From the NCBI RefSeq assembly GCF_044502415.1, contig NZ_CP172402.1: a stretch of DNA of 64,000 bases; one strand, 5' to 3'. Within the stretch, counting starts at the first letter, position 1. Each line of letters opens with the position of its first letter. The position numbers were made by a program, and so were the translations under genes. This document shows, piece after piece, positions 27,611 to 36,362 of the stretch. Below the pieces are notes generated by a model. That model ran no database searches and was not told the DNA's origin. It saw nothing but the letters and a program-made list of their open reading frames with translations. Origin of the DNA: Haloimpatiens lingqiaonensis. GTDB taxonomy: Bacteria > Bacillota > Clostridia > Clostridiales > Clostridiaceae.

Positions 27611-29423
27611 CCTTGCTCACCCCAGCACTGGTTTCTGCTAATACTTTTAATTCCATATCCTCTCTTAACAAATCAAATTCGTGACTATATAAATCTTTAT
27701 AAACTAGATTATTTTTAATCAAATACTCATGAGATCCTTGTCCAACTATTTTTCCCTCATCTAATACAATAATTTTATCAGCGTTTCTAATCATTGATAG
27801 ATTATGAGTGATTACTATAACCGTTCTATCTTTAGAAATATTATTTATAGCTTCACTTATTAAATATTCTGCCTCTGCATCCATAGCAGCAGTAGCTTCA
27901 TCTAAAAGGATAATGGGTGTTTTTCTTAGCATGCACATAGCAAGTGCCAATCTTTGTTTTTGCCCACCAGATAAATTACTAGCCTCTTCATTAATTACCG
28001 TATCATATTCTTCATCTAACCCCATTATATATTCATGCATAAAGACTTGTTTACAAACTTGTTCAATTTCTTCTTCTGTTGATTTTGGATTAGCTAGTTT
28101 CATATTTTCTTTTATAGATAAATTAAATAAAAAAGGTTGTTGTTGTACAATTGAAATATTTTTTCTTATAGATTCTTCAGTCAAATCTCTTATATCAATT
28201 CCATCAATCAATATCTCTCCATGATTAGGTTTATAAAAATTTAAAAGAAGATTAAATATAGTGGATTTACCACTACCATTTCTTCCCACTATAGCTGTAA
28301 GTTGATTCTTTTGGACATTGAATTTAATATTTTTAAGTATTTTCTTATTATTTTCATAAGAAAATTCAACACTTTGAAACTCTATATCCCTATAAATATT
28401 TTCTATACACTTATCCCCAAATTTCTCTTTAGGAAAATCAATATTATCTATTAAGCCAAATATTCTTTCTAAGGACACCAGAGCCTCCTGTATATTTGAG
28501 TTTATTTTAGTAACTGAAATGAGTGATTGAGAAAATTGCCCTGAATAAGACACAAATGCTATAAAATACTGTATACTTAATGTATTTTTAGATATAAAAT
28601 ATATTCCCAATGCTATAACTATTAAATCATCTAAATAATTTATAATACTTGAAATTACAAAAGACAAATTTCCAGTGATACTTATTTTTATCTCTTTGTA
28701 TTTTATCTTTTTTGAAATATCTTTATAATTAATACAACTCTTTTCTTTTAATCCATATGCCTTTATATGTTTTATACCTATCAAAGCCTGCTGAAGGATA
28801 CTAAAATATCTATCATTTAATGTCTTAATTTCTCCGTTAATATTTCTTAATTTTTTACCAAATGTAACAAAACATATATATGAAAATGGAAATACTGCTA
28901 AAACTATAAAAGATAGAATTATGTTTATTTTAAATATTACAATACCTAGAACTATAATTTTCAATATATCTATGATAATGTTAACCAAATCATTTGTTAT
29001 AATGCTACTTAATGTGAATATATCTCCTTGAAGTCTTGATATAAACTCTCCAACATTGTTCCTATCAAAAACTTTCATAGGTAAATTCAACATTTTACTA
29101 TACATGTCCACTTTTAAATCATAGGACAAATCATTACTTAAAATAGTCTGATTATAATTTTTAACAAACTGACTAGTAGATTCTAATAAAAAAACTACTA
29201 ACAAATAAATAAGTTTATTGAAGATAGATTTATAATCTTTATAAGCTAAACATTGTACAATACTACCCCATATCAAAGGTTGAACTATCCCTAGTAATAT
29301 TATTATGATAGTAAACATTAAAAATATAAAAAATCTCATTTTATATGGTTTTACATAATTAAAAGTTCTCTTTAATAGTGTTACATCATTTTTAGAGAGA
29401 AACTTTTTCTTAAATTTATACAT
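27600..29423 (-). CDS. ABC exporter (fused permease-ATPase) of the peptide cluster
   Basis: A 607-residue half-transporter of the ABCB/MsbA type with six membrane helices in residues ~25-310 and an ATPase domain with Walker A GRNGSGKST, signature NLSGGQKQRLALAMCML and Walker B IILLDEATAAMDAEAE. There is no N-terminal C39 peptidase domain, so leader removal would need a separate protease, consistent with the overlapping subtilase gene. The start is the ATG at 29423 after AAAAGAGGAGA; an upstream ATG at 29459 lacks a site. As first gene of the leftward cluster it is transcribed from the divergent region 29460-29658. Confidence 0.88.
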   Translation of the reverse strand: MYKFKKKFLSKNDVTLLKRTFNYVKPYKMRFFIFLMFTIIIILLGIVQPLIWGSIVQCLAYKDYKSIFNKLIYLLVVFLLESTSQFVKNYNQTILSNDLSYDLKVDMYSKMLNLPMKVFDRNNVGEFISRLQGDIFTLSSIITNDLVNIIIDILKIIVLGIVIFKINIILSFIVLAVFPFSYICFVTFGKKLRNINGEIKTLNDRYFSILQQALIGIKHIKAYGLKEKSCINYKDISKKIKYKEIKISITGNLSFVISSIINYLDDLIVIALGIYFISKNTLSIQYFIAFVSYSGQFSQSLISVTKINSNIQEALVSLERIFGLIDNIDFPKEKFGDKCIENIYRDIEFQSVEFSYENNKKILKNIKFNVQKNQLTAIVGRNGSGKSTIFNLLLNFYKPNHGEILIDGIDIRDLTEESIRKNISIVQQQPFLFNLSIKENMKLANPKSTEEEIEQVCKQVFMHEYIMGLDEEYDTVINEEASNLSGGQKQRLALAMCMLRKTPIILLDEATAAMDAEAEYLISEAINNISKDRTVIVITHNLSMIRNADKIIVLDEGKIVGQGSHEYLIKNNLVYKDLYSHEFDLLREDMELKVLAETSAGVSKDDK

Positions 29424-29520
29424 ATCTGTCTCCTCTTTTAAATAATATACTACTGTCATATATAAATTATCATTTTATACTATTATTGTCAAATTTATAT
29501 TATTTTGAATTTTATAATTA

Positions 29521-29557
29521 TTTATGGTATATTATTAATATATTTACCATAAATGGT
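29521..29557. promoter_or_regulatory. Operator-like inverted repeats between exporter and ATPase genes
   Basis: TTTATGGTA (29521-29529) is repeated as TACCATAAA (29545-29553), and the latter is part of the palindrome ACCATAAATGGT (29546-29557). Three related half-sites lie in the 200-base divergent region, which suggests a dimeric repressor or activator binding here. Confidence 0.5.
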
Positions 29558-29658
29558 GTAATTTTATCATAAGTTAGTATCTATTACACAATAATACCGT
29601 AATACTTTATAATTACATAGGTAATCTCAAAAATACATTTTAAATAGGGGGCTTTACC

Positions 29659-30342
29659 ATGGAAATTTTAAAAACAGAATATCTTCAAAAAACTTATGGC
29701 TTTGGGGAAGCTGCTGTTAAAGCACTAAAGCCTACAGATATCGGCATAAAAGAAGGAGAATTTACTGCTATAATTGGGCCTAGTGGCTCTGGAAAAAGTA
29801 CTCTTTTACACCTCCTTGCAGGTCTTGACAAGCCATCTGCTGGACACGTGCGTATAGATGGTCATGATATACATGAAATGAGCGAAAAGGAGCTTTCAAG
29901 ATTTAGAAGGAGAAATATAGGTTTTATATTTCAATTTTTTAATTTAATTCCTATATTAACTATTGAAGAAAACATAAAACTTCCTCTTCTTATGGATGGC
30001 AAAAAAATTGATGAACAATATATACATGAGCTTATAAAAACCTTAGGACTAGAGGACAGAAAAAAGCATCTTCCAGGAGAAATATCTGGAGGTCAACAAC
30101 AAAGAGCCTCTATAGCTAGAGCCCTTGCCACTAAACCTAAAATAATCTTTGCAGATGAACCTACTGGAAATCTAGACACTAAGAATAGTCAAGAAGTTTT
30201 GGAGCTTTTAACCATGTCCATTAAAAAATATAATCAAACTCTTGTAATGATAACTCATGACCCTAAAATAGCTTCCCTTGCAGATAGAATTATAACCCTT
30301 AGAGATGGAGAAATAGTGGATGATAAAAGGGTTACTGCATGA
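29659..30342 (+). CDS. LolD/MacB-type ABC ATPase
   Basis: A 227-residue ATPase that drives FtsX/MacB-fold permeases. Motifs are Walker A IGPSGSGKSTLLHLL, Q-loop IFQFFNLIP, signature ISGGQQQRASIARAL and Walker B IIFADEPTGNLD. GGGGG upstream sets the start at ATG 29659. It lies on the opposite strand from the four FtsX permeases and is separated from them by the peptide cluster. The permease that should follow it has been deleted (see 30339-30422), so it probably works with one or more of the permeases at 13-24 kb. Start and end are intact. Confidence 0.9.
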   Translation: MEILKTEYLQKTYGFGEAAVKALKPTDIGIKEGEFTAIIGPSGSGKSTLLHLLAGLDKPSAGHVRIDGHDIHEMSEKELSRFRRRNIGFIFQFFNLIPILTIEENIKLPLLMDGKKIDEQYIHELIKTLGLEDRKKHLPGEISGGQQQRASIARALATKPKIIFADEPTGNLDTKNSQEVLELLTMSIKKYNQTLVMITHDPKIASLADRIITLRDGEIVDDKRVTA

Positions 30343-30422
30343 AGAGTTTTTTAGGTAATAATGGCAAAATACTTAATGTAACCTCTAATAGCATAATATC
30401 ATCCATTAGAACATTAGAGTAA
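30339..30422 (+). pseudogene. 27-codon scar of a deleted FtsX permease
   Basis: An ATG overlapping the stop of the ATPase (ATGA) opens a 27-codon frame: MKSFLGNNGKI, then NSIISSIRTLE before the stop. The first residues match the MKSF start of the FtsX permeases and the last match their SIIDSIRTVE end. The simplest reading is an in-frame deletion that removed some 800 codons and left the two ends. It is unlikely to code for anything functional. Confidence 0.7.
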
Positions 30423-30445
30423 TGTGGACTTTTAATATTCCATAG

Positions 30446-30480
30446 GCTGCTTATAAATATATCTATAAGCAGCTTTTTTT
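30446..30480 (+). terminator. Rho-independent terminator after the ATPase
   Basis: GCTGCTTATA (30446-30455) pairs with TATAAGCAGC (30464-30473), followed by seven T. A clear rightward terminator. Confidence 0.9.
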
Positions 30481-30625
30481 ATTTCTAAAAAAAACTTCAT
30501 TATGACTATGGTATTTAACTATTCCAAAAACTCATAAAATAATTATTGCAATATTTTTAAATTATTGAATTGTATATATTGCAATGATATACTATTTACA
30601 AAGTTGTTATATTAACCTATCCACC

Positions 30626-30676
30626 AATCATCAGCTCTTCAATCCTTTATATAAAAGGAAGTAACAGCTGACGATT
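30626..30676 (+). promoter_or_regulatory. Leader hairpin upstream of nadA
   Basis: AATCATCAGCT (30626-30636) pairs with AGCTGACGATT (30666-30676), enclosing a second palindrome CCTTTATATAAAAGG. It ends 35 bases before the nadA start and has no T-run. It may be an operator for a NAD repressor or an RNA structure; the evidence does not separate these. Confidence 0.45.
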
Positions 30677-30710
30677 ATGGAATAAAACAATTGAGGGAAG
30701 CGGGGTAAAA

Positions 30711-31622
30711 ATGGAAAAGGATATTAAAGACCAAATTTTAAAACTTAAGAAGGAAAAAAATGCAATAATTCTTGCACACTATTATCAAATACCAGAAATT
30801 CAAGATATTGCTGATGCAGTAGGCGACTCCTACTATTTAAGTGAAATTGCAAGAGATTGCAAAGAATCTGTAATAGTTTTCTGTGGTGTAAAGTTTATGG
30901 CGGAAAGTGCTAAAATTTTATCTCCTGAAAAGACAGTGTTATTTCCAGTGCTTGATGCGGGATGTCCTATGGCTGATATGGCCAATACTGCTGATTTAAT
31001 AAAATTAAAAAATCAGCATCCTAAAGCTTTAACTGTGTGTTATATAAACTCATCTACAGAAGTTAAAGCTCTTTGTGATGTATGTGTTACTTCATCCAGT
31101 GCTCTAAAAATAATGAAGAAAGTTGACAACCAGGAAATTATATTCCTTCCTGATAGAAACTTAGGTGGTTACATAGCAGAACAATTCCCAGACAAAAAAT
31201 TTATTTTATGGGAAGGTTTCTGCCCAACTCATGAAAAAATAGAAAAAGAAAGTATTTTAAAATTAAAAAATTCCTTAGAAGATGTAAAAATTCTTGTACA
31301 TCCTGAATGTAATAAGGAAATAAGAAACATAGCAGACTACATAGGAAGTACTTCTGGGATTATAAAACATGCCACTGAAAGCACTAATAAAAACTACATA
31401 ATAGTAACAGAGGAAGGCGTTCTTTATGAATTAAAGAAAAGTAATCCTAATAAAAACTTCCATGTTATAGATAGCGGCATGATTTGTAATAATATGAAGA
31501 AAACCACTCTTGAAGATGTATATGGTAGTCTTTTAAATATGCAAAATGAAATTATATTAGACGAAGATACAAGAATTAAAGCTCATAGGGCTTTAATGAA
31601 TATGCACGAAATGGCTAGGTAA
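30711..31622 (+). CDS. nadA: Quinolinate synthase NadA
   Basis: A 303-residue 4Fe-4S enzyme that condenses iminoaspartate (from NadB) with dihydroxyacetone phosphate to quinolinate, the entry to NAD synthesis. Recognisable blocks are AIILAHYYQIPEIQDIADAV, VFCGVKFMAESAKIL and ILVHPECNKEI; cysteines in these and the late DSGMICNN segment supply cluster ligands. Length is typical for the short NadA type. An AGGGAAGCGGGG site precedes ATG 30711. First gene of nadABC; nadB starts five bases after its stop. Confidence 0.95.
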   Translation: MEKDIKDQILKLKKEKNAIILAHYYQIPEIQDIADAVGDSYYLSEIARDCKESVIVFCGVKFMAESAKILSPEKTVLFPVLDAGCPMADMANTADLIKLKNQHPKALTVCYINSSTEVKALCDVCVTSSSALKIMKKVDNQEIIFLPDRNLGGYIAEQFPDKKFILWEGFCPTHEKIEKESILKLKNSLEDVKILVHPECNKEIRNIADYIGSTSGIIKHATESTNKNYIIVTEEGVLYELKKSNPNKNFHVIDSGMICNNMKKTTLEDVYGSLLNMQNEIILDEDTRIKAHRALMNMHEMAR

Positions 31623-31627
31623 AAATT

Positions 31628-32935
31628 ATGGAAATGAATGTAGACGTTCTAATTGCAGGCTCCGGGGTTTCAGGTCTATATTGTGCCTTAAACCTAAATA
31701 AAAACTTAAATGTACTACTTATTTCAAAATCAAAGCTTACAGACACCAATACTTATTTAGCACAAGGTGGAATCGCAACAGCTAGAAGTAAAGATGATAT
31801 TCCAAGCTTTATTGAAGATACTTTAAAAGCAGGTAAATACAAAAATAAGCTTGAGTCTGTAAAGGTATTAGCAGAAGAATCTATAGAAAATATAGACAAT
31901 ATCATGAATATAGGTATGAACTTAGATAAATCAGAAAATAAAATTTTATATACTCGTGAAGGTGCTCACAGCATAAATAGAATAGTTCACAGCAAAGATC
32001 ACACTGGTGAAATAGTTGCAGATACTTTAATAAATGAGGTAAAAAAGCATAAAAACATAACTATATATGAGGACACCTATTTATGTGATTTAATTAATAT
32101 AAATAATAAATGTGAAGGTGGAATAATATTTAAAGATGGAAAGCAAATAAACATTCATTCTAAAGTTGTAGTTTTGGCTACTGGAGGTATTGGTGGATTA
32201 TTTAAAAATTCCACTAATCAAAGAATAATGACGGGTGACGGCATTGCCATAGCTTTAAGAAATAATGTTAAACTTGAAAATCTTCAATACATTCAATTTC
32301 ACCCAACGGCTCTTTACGAAAAAAATACAGATTCCAAACGCTTTCTTATTTCAGAAGCAGTTAGAGGTGAAGGCGGTCTTTTATTTAATTCTAAAGGTGA
32401 GAGATTTGTGAATGAACTATTGCCTAGAGATGTGGTGTCAAAAGCTATATATGGTGAAATAAAAAAATTTAAAGTGCCTTATGTTAACTTAGATATTTCC
32501 TTTAAGGACAAAGATTATATTGAAAATAGATTTCCATCCATATATAACCATTGCTTTGAGAAAGGCATAAATATAACTAAAGAGCCTATACCTGTATCCC
32601 CTGCTCAACATTATTTTATGGGAGGCATATCAGTGGATTTGTATTCAAAAACTTCCATGGAAAACCTATATGCCGTAGGGGAAATTAGCTGTACTGGCGT
32701 TCATGGTGCTAACAGACTTGCTAGCAATTCCCTTTTAGAGGGATTAGTATTCTCCAGAAGAGCTGCTATTTCTATAAATAATAAAATAGATAATATAAAA
32801 TTACATAAAGCTGAAAATATAAAAATCTTTACAAAATGTGAAGTTGAAAATTTAAAGAAAGAAAACAGAAAAATTGTAATACAAGAATTAAAAAGAAGGT
32901 CGGAGGATTTACATGATGAACTATTTAAGTATTGA
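31628..32935 (+). CDS. nadB: L-aspartate oxidase NadB
   Basis: A 435-residue flavoprotein that oxidises L-aspartate to iminoaspartate for NadA. It has the FAD dinucleotide motif VLIAGSGVSGLYCALNL at the N-terminus, a TYLAQGGIATA segment, QFHPTALYEK with SEAVRGEGG, and the C-terminal CTGVHGANRLASNSLLEGL. It is shorter than the ~530-residue E. coli protein because the C-terminal helical domain is reduced, as in other clostridial forms. In anaerobes the electron acceptor is probably fumarate rather than oxygen (family knowledge). The 3' end overlaps nadC by 23 bases. Confidence 0.93.
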   Translation: MEMNVDVLIAGSGVSGLYCALNLNKNLNVLLISKSKLTDTNTYLAQGGIATARSKDDIPSFIEDTLKAGKYKNKLESVKVLAEESIENIDNIMNIGMNLDKSENKILYTREGAHSINRIVHSKDHTGEIVADTLINEVKKHKNITIYEDTYLCDLININNKCEGGIIFKDGKQINIHSKVVVLATGGIGGLFKNSTNQRIMTGDGIAIALRNNVKLENLQYIQFHPTALYEKNTDSKRFLISEAVRGEGGLLFNSKGERFVNELLPRDVVSKAIYGEIKKFKVPYVNLDISFKDKDYIENRFPSIYNHCFEKGINITKEPIPVSPAQHYFMGGISVDLYSKTSMENLYAVGEISCTGVHGANRLASNSLLEGLVFSRRAAISINNKIDNIKLHKAENIKIFTKCEVENLKKENRKIVIQELKRRSEDLHDELFKY

Positions 32936-33752
32936 TGAAGCTATATTATCTGCTTTAAAAGAAGATGTAACTAATGAAGATATAACAACTACATCTGTAA
33001 TAGATGAAAATTCTAAGTCCATAGTAGATTTGTTTGCCAAGGAAGATGGTATAATAGCAGGTCTACAAGTTTTTGAAAGAGTTTTTACTCTTTTAGGAGA
33101 TGTAGAAGTTAAATTCTATAAAAAAGATGGAGATAAGGTAGAGTCTAAAACACTTATAGCTACTATAGAAGGAAATACTAGAAATATTTTAATAGGCGAA
33201 AGAACTGCCCTTAATTTTCTTCAAAGAATGAGCGGAATTGCAACCATTACAAGAAAATTTGTAGATAAGCTTCAAGGCACCGAGGCTAAACTTCTAGACA
33301 CTAGAAAGACCACTCCAAACATGAGAGTATTTGAAAAATACTCTGTAAGAGTAGGCGGAGGACATAACCATAGGTTTAATCTTTCCGATGGAATACTTTT
33401 AAAGGACAACCACATAAGTGCCGCAGGTGGTGTTAAAAATGCTGTGAAGGCTGCAAGAGAAGCCGCATCCTTCGTAAGAAAAATCGAAGTTGAAGTTGAA
33501 AATCTTCAAATGCTAGAGGAAGCATTAGAGGCTAAAGCAGACATTATTATGTTAGACAATATGGATTTAGAAACCATGAAAAAAGCCGTAACCATGGTAA
33601 ACGGCAGAGCTTTAACTGAAGCTTCAGGTAATGTAAACTTAGACACCGTAGCTTCTATTGCCGCCACAGGAGTTGACTATATATCCACTGGCTATATAAC
33701 ACACTCTGCTAAGATTTTAGATTTAAGTATGAAAAACTTGAGAAATATATAA
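32913..33752 (+). CDS. nadC: Nicotinate-nucleotide pyrophosphorylase NadC
   Basis: A 279-residue quinolinate phosphoribosyltransferase, the third step of the pathway (quinolinate plus PRPP to nicotinate mononucleotide). Motifs are GERTALNFLQRMSGIAT, LLDTRKTTPNMRVFEKYSVR and GGGHNHRFNLSDGILLKDNH, which bind quinolinate and PRPP, and IEVEVENLQ then IIMLDNMD. The full family length is present. The start lies within the nadB end after a GGAGG site, so the two are translationally coupled. The operon ends at the hairpin at 33761. Confidence 0.95.
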   Translation: MMNYLSIDEAILSALKEDVTNEDITTTSVIDENSKSIVDLFAKEDGIIAGLQVFERVFTLLGDVEVKFYKKDGDKVESKTLIATIEGNTRNILIGERTALNFLQRMSGIATITRKFVDKLQGTEAKLLDTRKTTPNMRVFEKYSVRVGGGHNHRFNLSDGILLKDNHISAAGGVKNAVKAAREAASFVRKIEVEVENLQMLEEALEAKADIIMLDNMDLETMKKAVTMVNGRALTEASGNVNLDTVASIAATGVDYISTGYITHSAKILDLSMKNLRNI

Positions 33753-33760
33753 AATTTAAT

Positions 33761-33826
33761 CCCCAGTCACTAATCTCTAATCTCCTTAGATTTATCCTTT
33801 TGAAATTAATTATTAGTAACTGGGGG
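33761..33826. terminator. Hairpin between convergent nadC and DUF134 genes
   Basis: CCCCAGTCACTAAT at 33761 pairs with ATTAGTAACTGGGG ending at 33825, across an A/T-rich loop. It can serve both the rightward nad operon and the leftward MinD operon. Confidence 0.6.
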
Positions 33827-33851
33827 TTCTATTATTCACTATCATTTACTT

Positions 33852-34301
33852 TTATTTATCTTTATATTGTCCATTACACCATCTCTTACAAAATCCAGCT
33901 TTTTTACTACACATTACTTCTTCAGAACCACATTCAGGACATTTATGTTTATCCTGTTCATAATTTACTTCATAAGTAATGCCACAGCTTTTACATTTAA
34001 ATTTACAATGCCTTGTAGTGTAGTTTCCCCCACTTATGCTTATAGCCTTTCCTTCAGTTAGTGCTATAGCAACCTTTTTTCTTGCACTATCTATTATATT
34101 TTGAAAAGTTTGGCGTGAAACCTGCATTTTTTCAGCACAATCTTCCTGCTTTAATCCCTCTATATCTTTCAGTCGCATAGCTTCAAGCTCTTCCACTTTT
34201 AAAACTACTTCTTCTATTTCACATTTATGTTTTCCCTGTGGAACAAAATACGTATCCTTGGGGAAAAACTCTACATTTCTGAATTTTGTTGGTCTTGGCA
34301 T
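33852..34301 (-). CDS. DUF134-family HTH regulator with zinc ribbon
   Basis: A 149-residue protein starting MPRPTKFRNVEFFPKDTYF. A sigma-like helix-turn-helix is centred on CAEKMQVSRQTFQNIIDSAR (residues ~55-80). The C-terminal half has a zinc ribbon, CKFKCKSC and CPECG. This architecture is the DUF134 family, usually encoded beside NifX/MinD-type genes as here. It is last in the leftward operon from 36746. It is a reasonable candidate to bind the repeats around that operon's promoter (36772-36833), but no sequence proof exists. Confidence 0.8.
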   Translation of the reverse strand: MPRPTKFRNVEFFPKDTYFVPQGKHKCEIEEVVLKVEELEAMRLKDIEGLKQEDCAEKMQVSRQTFQNIIDSARKKVAIALTEGKAISISGGNYTTRHCKFKCKSCGITYEVNYEQDKHKCPECGSEEVMCSKKAGFCKRWCNGQYKDK

Positions 34302-34322
34302 TTTAACTCCTTCCTGTAGAAG

Positions 34323-34679
34323 CTATTCGTTACAGTGTCCCTCATGATCATGTTCTCTACAAACACTTCCTGTAGATTTTAGTTCACCTTTTACATAACT
34401 CTCTATAACTTCATCACAAATTCCCTGAGCTCCCACAACTACCTCTATATTATTTTCTTTAAATAATTCTTGGGCTGTTTCTCCCATGCCTCCTGCTATT
34501 ATAACATTTACTCCTAAATCCCTCAAGAATACTGGCAAAAATCCTGGTCTATGTCCTGGATTTGGTGCAAAATTCTTATTTGTTATTTTACCATCTTCCA
34601 CATCATATATAGTAAACCCTTCGCAATGTCCAAAATGTCCACTTACATATTTTTCTTCACTAGAAACTGCTATTTTCAT
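34323..34679 (-). CDS. NifX/NifB-like dinitrogenase cofactor-domain protein 2
   Basis: A 118-residue protein of the small NifX/NifB C-terminal-like (MTH1175-type) family that in nitrogen fixers carries iron-molybdenum cofactor precursors. It begins MKIAVSSEEKYVSGHFGHCE and has NPGHRPGFLPVFLRDLGVNV and IIAGGMGETAQELF. The C-terminus (CREHDHEGHCNE) is His/Cys-rich and could bind metal. No nif structural genes are near, so a role in generic iron-sulphur or metal cofactor handling is more likely. Ribosome site AGGAGG. It follows the second MinD-like gene by 12 bases. Confidence 0.82.
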   Translation of the reverse strand: MKIAVSSEEKYVSGHFGHCEGFTIYDVEDGKITNKNFAPNPGHRPGFLPVFLRDLGVNVIIAGGMGETAQELFKENNIEVVVGAQGICDEVIESYVKGELKSTGSVCREHDHEGHCNE

Positions 34680-34691
34680 AATCTATTCCTC

Positions 34692-35540
34692 CTAAAATAT
34701 AATATTTTTTATATTAATCCACATTTTATTAATAGCTTTATTAGCTTTACTTTCTTTATAATAAGTTATCGGTTTTAATTCATTTATGGATTTCATTACA
34801 ATGTCATCATAAGGTATTTTGCCTACTATACTCAAACTCTTATTTTTTATGAAATTTTCTATTTCATAAGTTATTTTTTCATTTATATCAAATTTATTTA
34901 TACATACCATAGTTAATATGCCAAAATGCTCACAAAGTGAAACCACTCTTTTTAAATCTTCAAGCCCTGACTTAGTTGGCTCTGTGACTATTAGCACCGC
35001 ATTGCTGCCTGTTATAGAAGATATAACGGAACAACCTATTCCAGGAGAACCATCTACAATAGTAATTTTACTTTCATTTGAAAACTCTTTAGCATTCTTT
35101 CTTAAAAGACTTATTAGTTTTCCAGAACCATCGCTGCCTATCTCCATATCTGCCCTAGAAATGATATCTCCTTTTACATCTGTTATATAAGCTTCCGCAG
35201 CCTTGTCATCCTCTAAATTTATTGCCTTCTTAGGACATATAAAAGTGCAGGCTCCACAACCTTCACAAGCAAAAGGATCAATTTGAAAATTTTCTATAGC
35301 TCCAAATCTACATACTTCTGCACACTGTCCACATTTAATGCATAATTTAGAATCTATATATGCCTTTTGTCCTCCTATAAAATCTTCTTTTCTTATATCT
35401 TTTCCTTTATAAAAAAGATGAAAATTAGCCGCATCCACATCGCAATCAACCCTTATCACATCATTTGCAAGCTCTGAAAGTGCTGTAGCAATAGTAGTCT
35501 TACCTGTTCCACCTTTTCCGCTCAAAACCACTAATTCCAC
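34692..35540 (-). CDS. MinD-superfamily ATPase with inserted ferredoxin domain, 2
   Basis: A 282-residue P-loop ATPase of the COG1149 type. The deviant Walker A LSGKGGTGKTTIATAL is at the N-terminus. An inserted 2x[4Fe-4S] ferredoxin domain, CIKCGQCAEVCRFGAI and CEGCGACTFICPKKAI, occupies residues ~65-110. DGSPGIGCSVISSI and VTEPTKSGLEDLKR are the later MinD motifs. The start is GTG 35540 with GGAGGC upstream, overlapping the end of the paralogue by 10 bases. The pair probably works as a heterodimer in iron-sulphur or electron-transfer cofactor chemistry; the exact function is not known. Confidence 0.88.
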   Translation of the reverse strand: MELVVLSGKGGTGKTTIATALSELANDVIRVDCDVDAANFHLFYKGKDIRKEDFIGGQKAYIDSKLCIKCGQCAEVCRFGAIENFQIDPFACEGCGACTFICPKKAINLEDDKAAEAYITDVKGDIISRADMEIGSDGSGKLISLLRKNAKEFSNESKITIVDGSPGIGCSVISSITGSNAVLIVTEPTKSGLEDLKRVVSLCEHFGILTMVCINKFDINEKITYEIENFIKNKSLSIVGKIPYDDIVMKSINELKPITYYKESKANKAINKMWINIKNIIF

Positions 35541-36361
35541 TTTAATGCCTCCCTTGCCCTTTGGGATAATTCAGTAAAAACTTTCCTGTACTTTGGATTT
35601 TTATAAAGTTCTTCTCCCTCTGAATAAATTTTAGCTATTTCCCTACTGTAAGGAATGCAGCCTATTATATGAATTTCATCTTCGCTACAATATTTTTTTA
35701 TTATATTTTCTTTTCCATCATCTCTATTTATGATTATCCCAAAAGGTATATTAAACCTTCTTACTAATTCCACAGCCCTTTTTAAATCATTAAGTCCAAA
35801 TTCTGTTGGCTCTGTTACAAGTATAGCTCTATCTGCATATTTTAAGGAATTAACCACATTGCAAGATGTTCCTGGAGGGCAATCCATTAAATTAACACCC
35901 TCATCAAGTTCTTCAAGTAGTTGCTTTATAATTGGTACTGCCATGGGTTCACTTATATTTAGAATTCCCCTACTACATTTTATACCATCTACGGTTCCCT
36001 CTTGAATACTTCCTATTTGTCTCTTTTTATAACTTAATGCTCCAGCTTTACACACAATTTCACAAGCCCCACAGCCATGACATAGTTTTTGAAAAAGCAT
36101 TATATCATCTTTAACCTTTGCTAAAGCATTAAATTTACAAGCATACACGCATGCTCCACAGGATATGCACTTGTCATCATCTATAAAGGGGTATTCCACC
36201 ATAACTTCATAAGTTTTATCTATTTTAGGCTTTAAAAACAAGAATCCATTTGGCTCCTCCACATCACAATCAACATAGTTCGCCTTTAGAGCCAAGGCCA
36301 GATTAGTGGAAACTGTTGTTTTTCCCGTACCACCCTTCCCACTTAATACTGCTATATTCAA
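35531..36361 (-). CDS. MinD-superfamily ATPase with inserted ferredoxin domain, 1
   Basis: A 276-residue paralogue of the next gene. Walker A is VLSGKGGTGKTTVSTNLALA. The ferredoxin insert has CISCGACVYACKFNAL and CHGCGACEIVCKAGAL, and MDCPPGTSCNVVNSL and VTEPTEFGLNDLKR follow. The start is the TTG at 36361 after GAGGAGG; the frame continues upstream to 36397 but there overlaps the preceding gene. The gene begins two bases before the end of the NifX-like gene and overlaps the second ATPase, so the four are one tightly coupled unit. Confidence 0.88.
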   Translation of the reverse strand: MNIAVLSGKGGTGKTTVSTNLALALKANYVDCDVEEPNGFLFLKPKIDKTYEVMVEYPFIDDDKCISCGACVYACKFNALAKVKDDIMLFQKLCHGCGACEIVCKAGALSYKKRQIGSIQEGTVDGIKCSRGILNISEPMAVPIIKQLLEELDEGVNLMDCPPGTSCNVVNSLKYADRAILVTEPTEFGLNDLKRAVELVRRFNIPFGIIINRDDGKENIIKKYCSEDEIHIIGCIPYSREIAKIYSEGEELYKNPKYRKVFTELSQRAREALKWN

Positions 36362-36362
36362 T

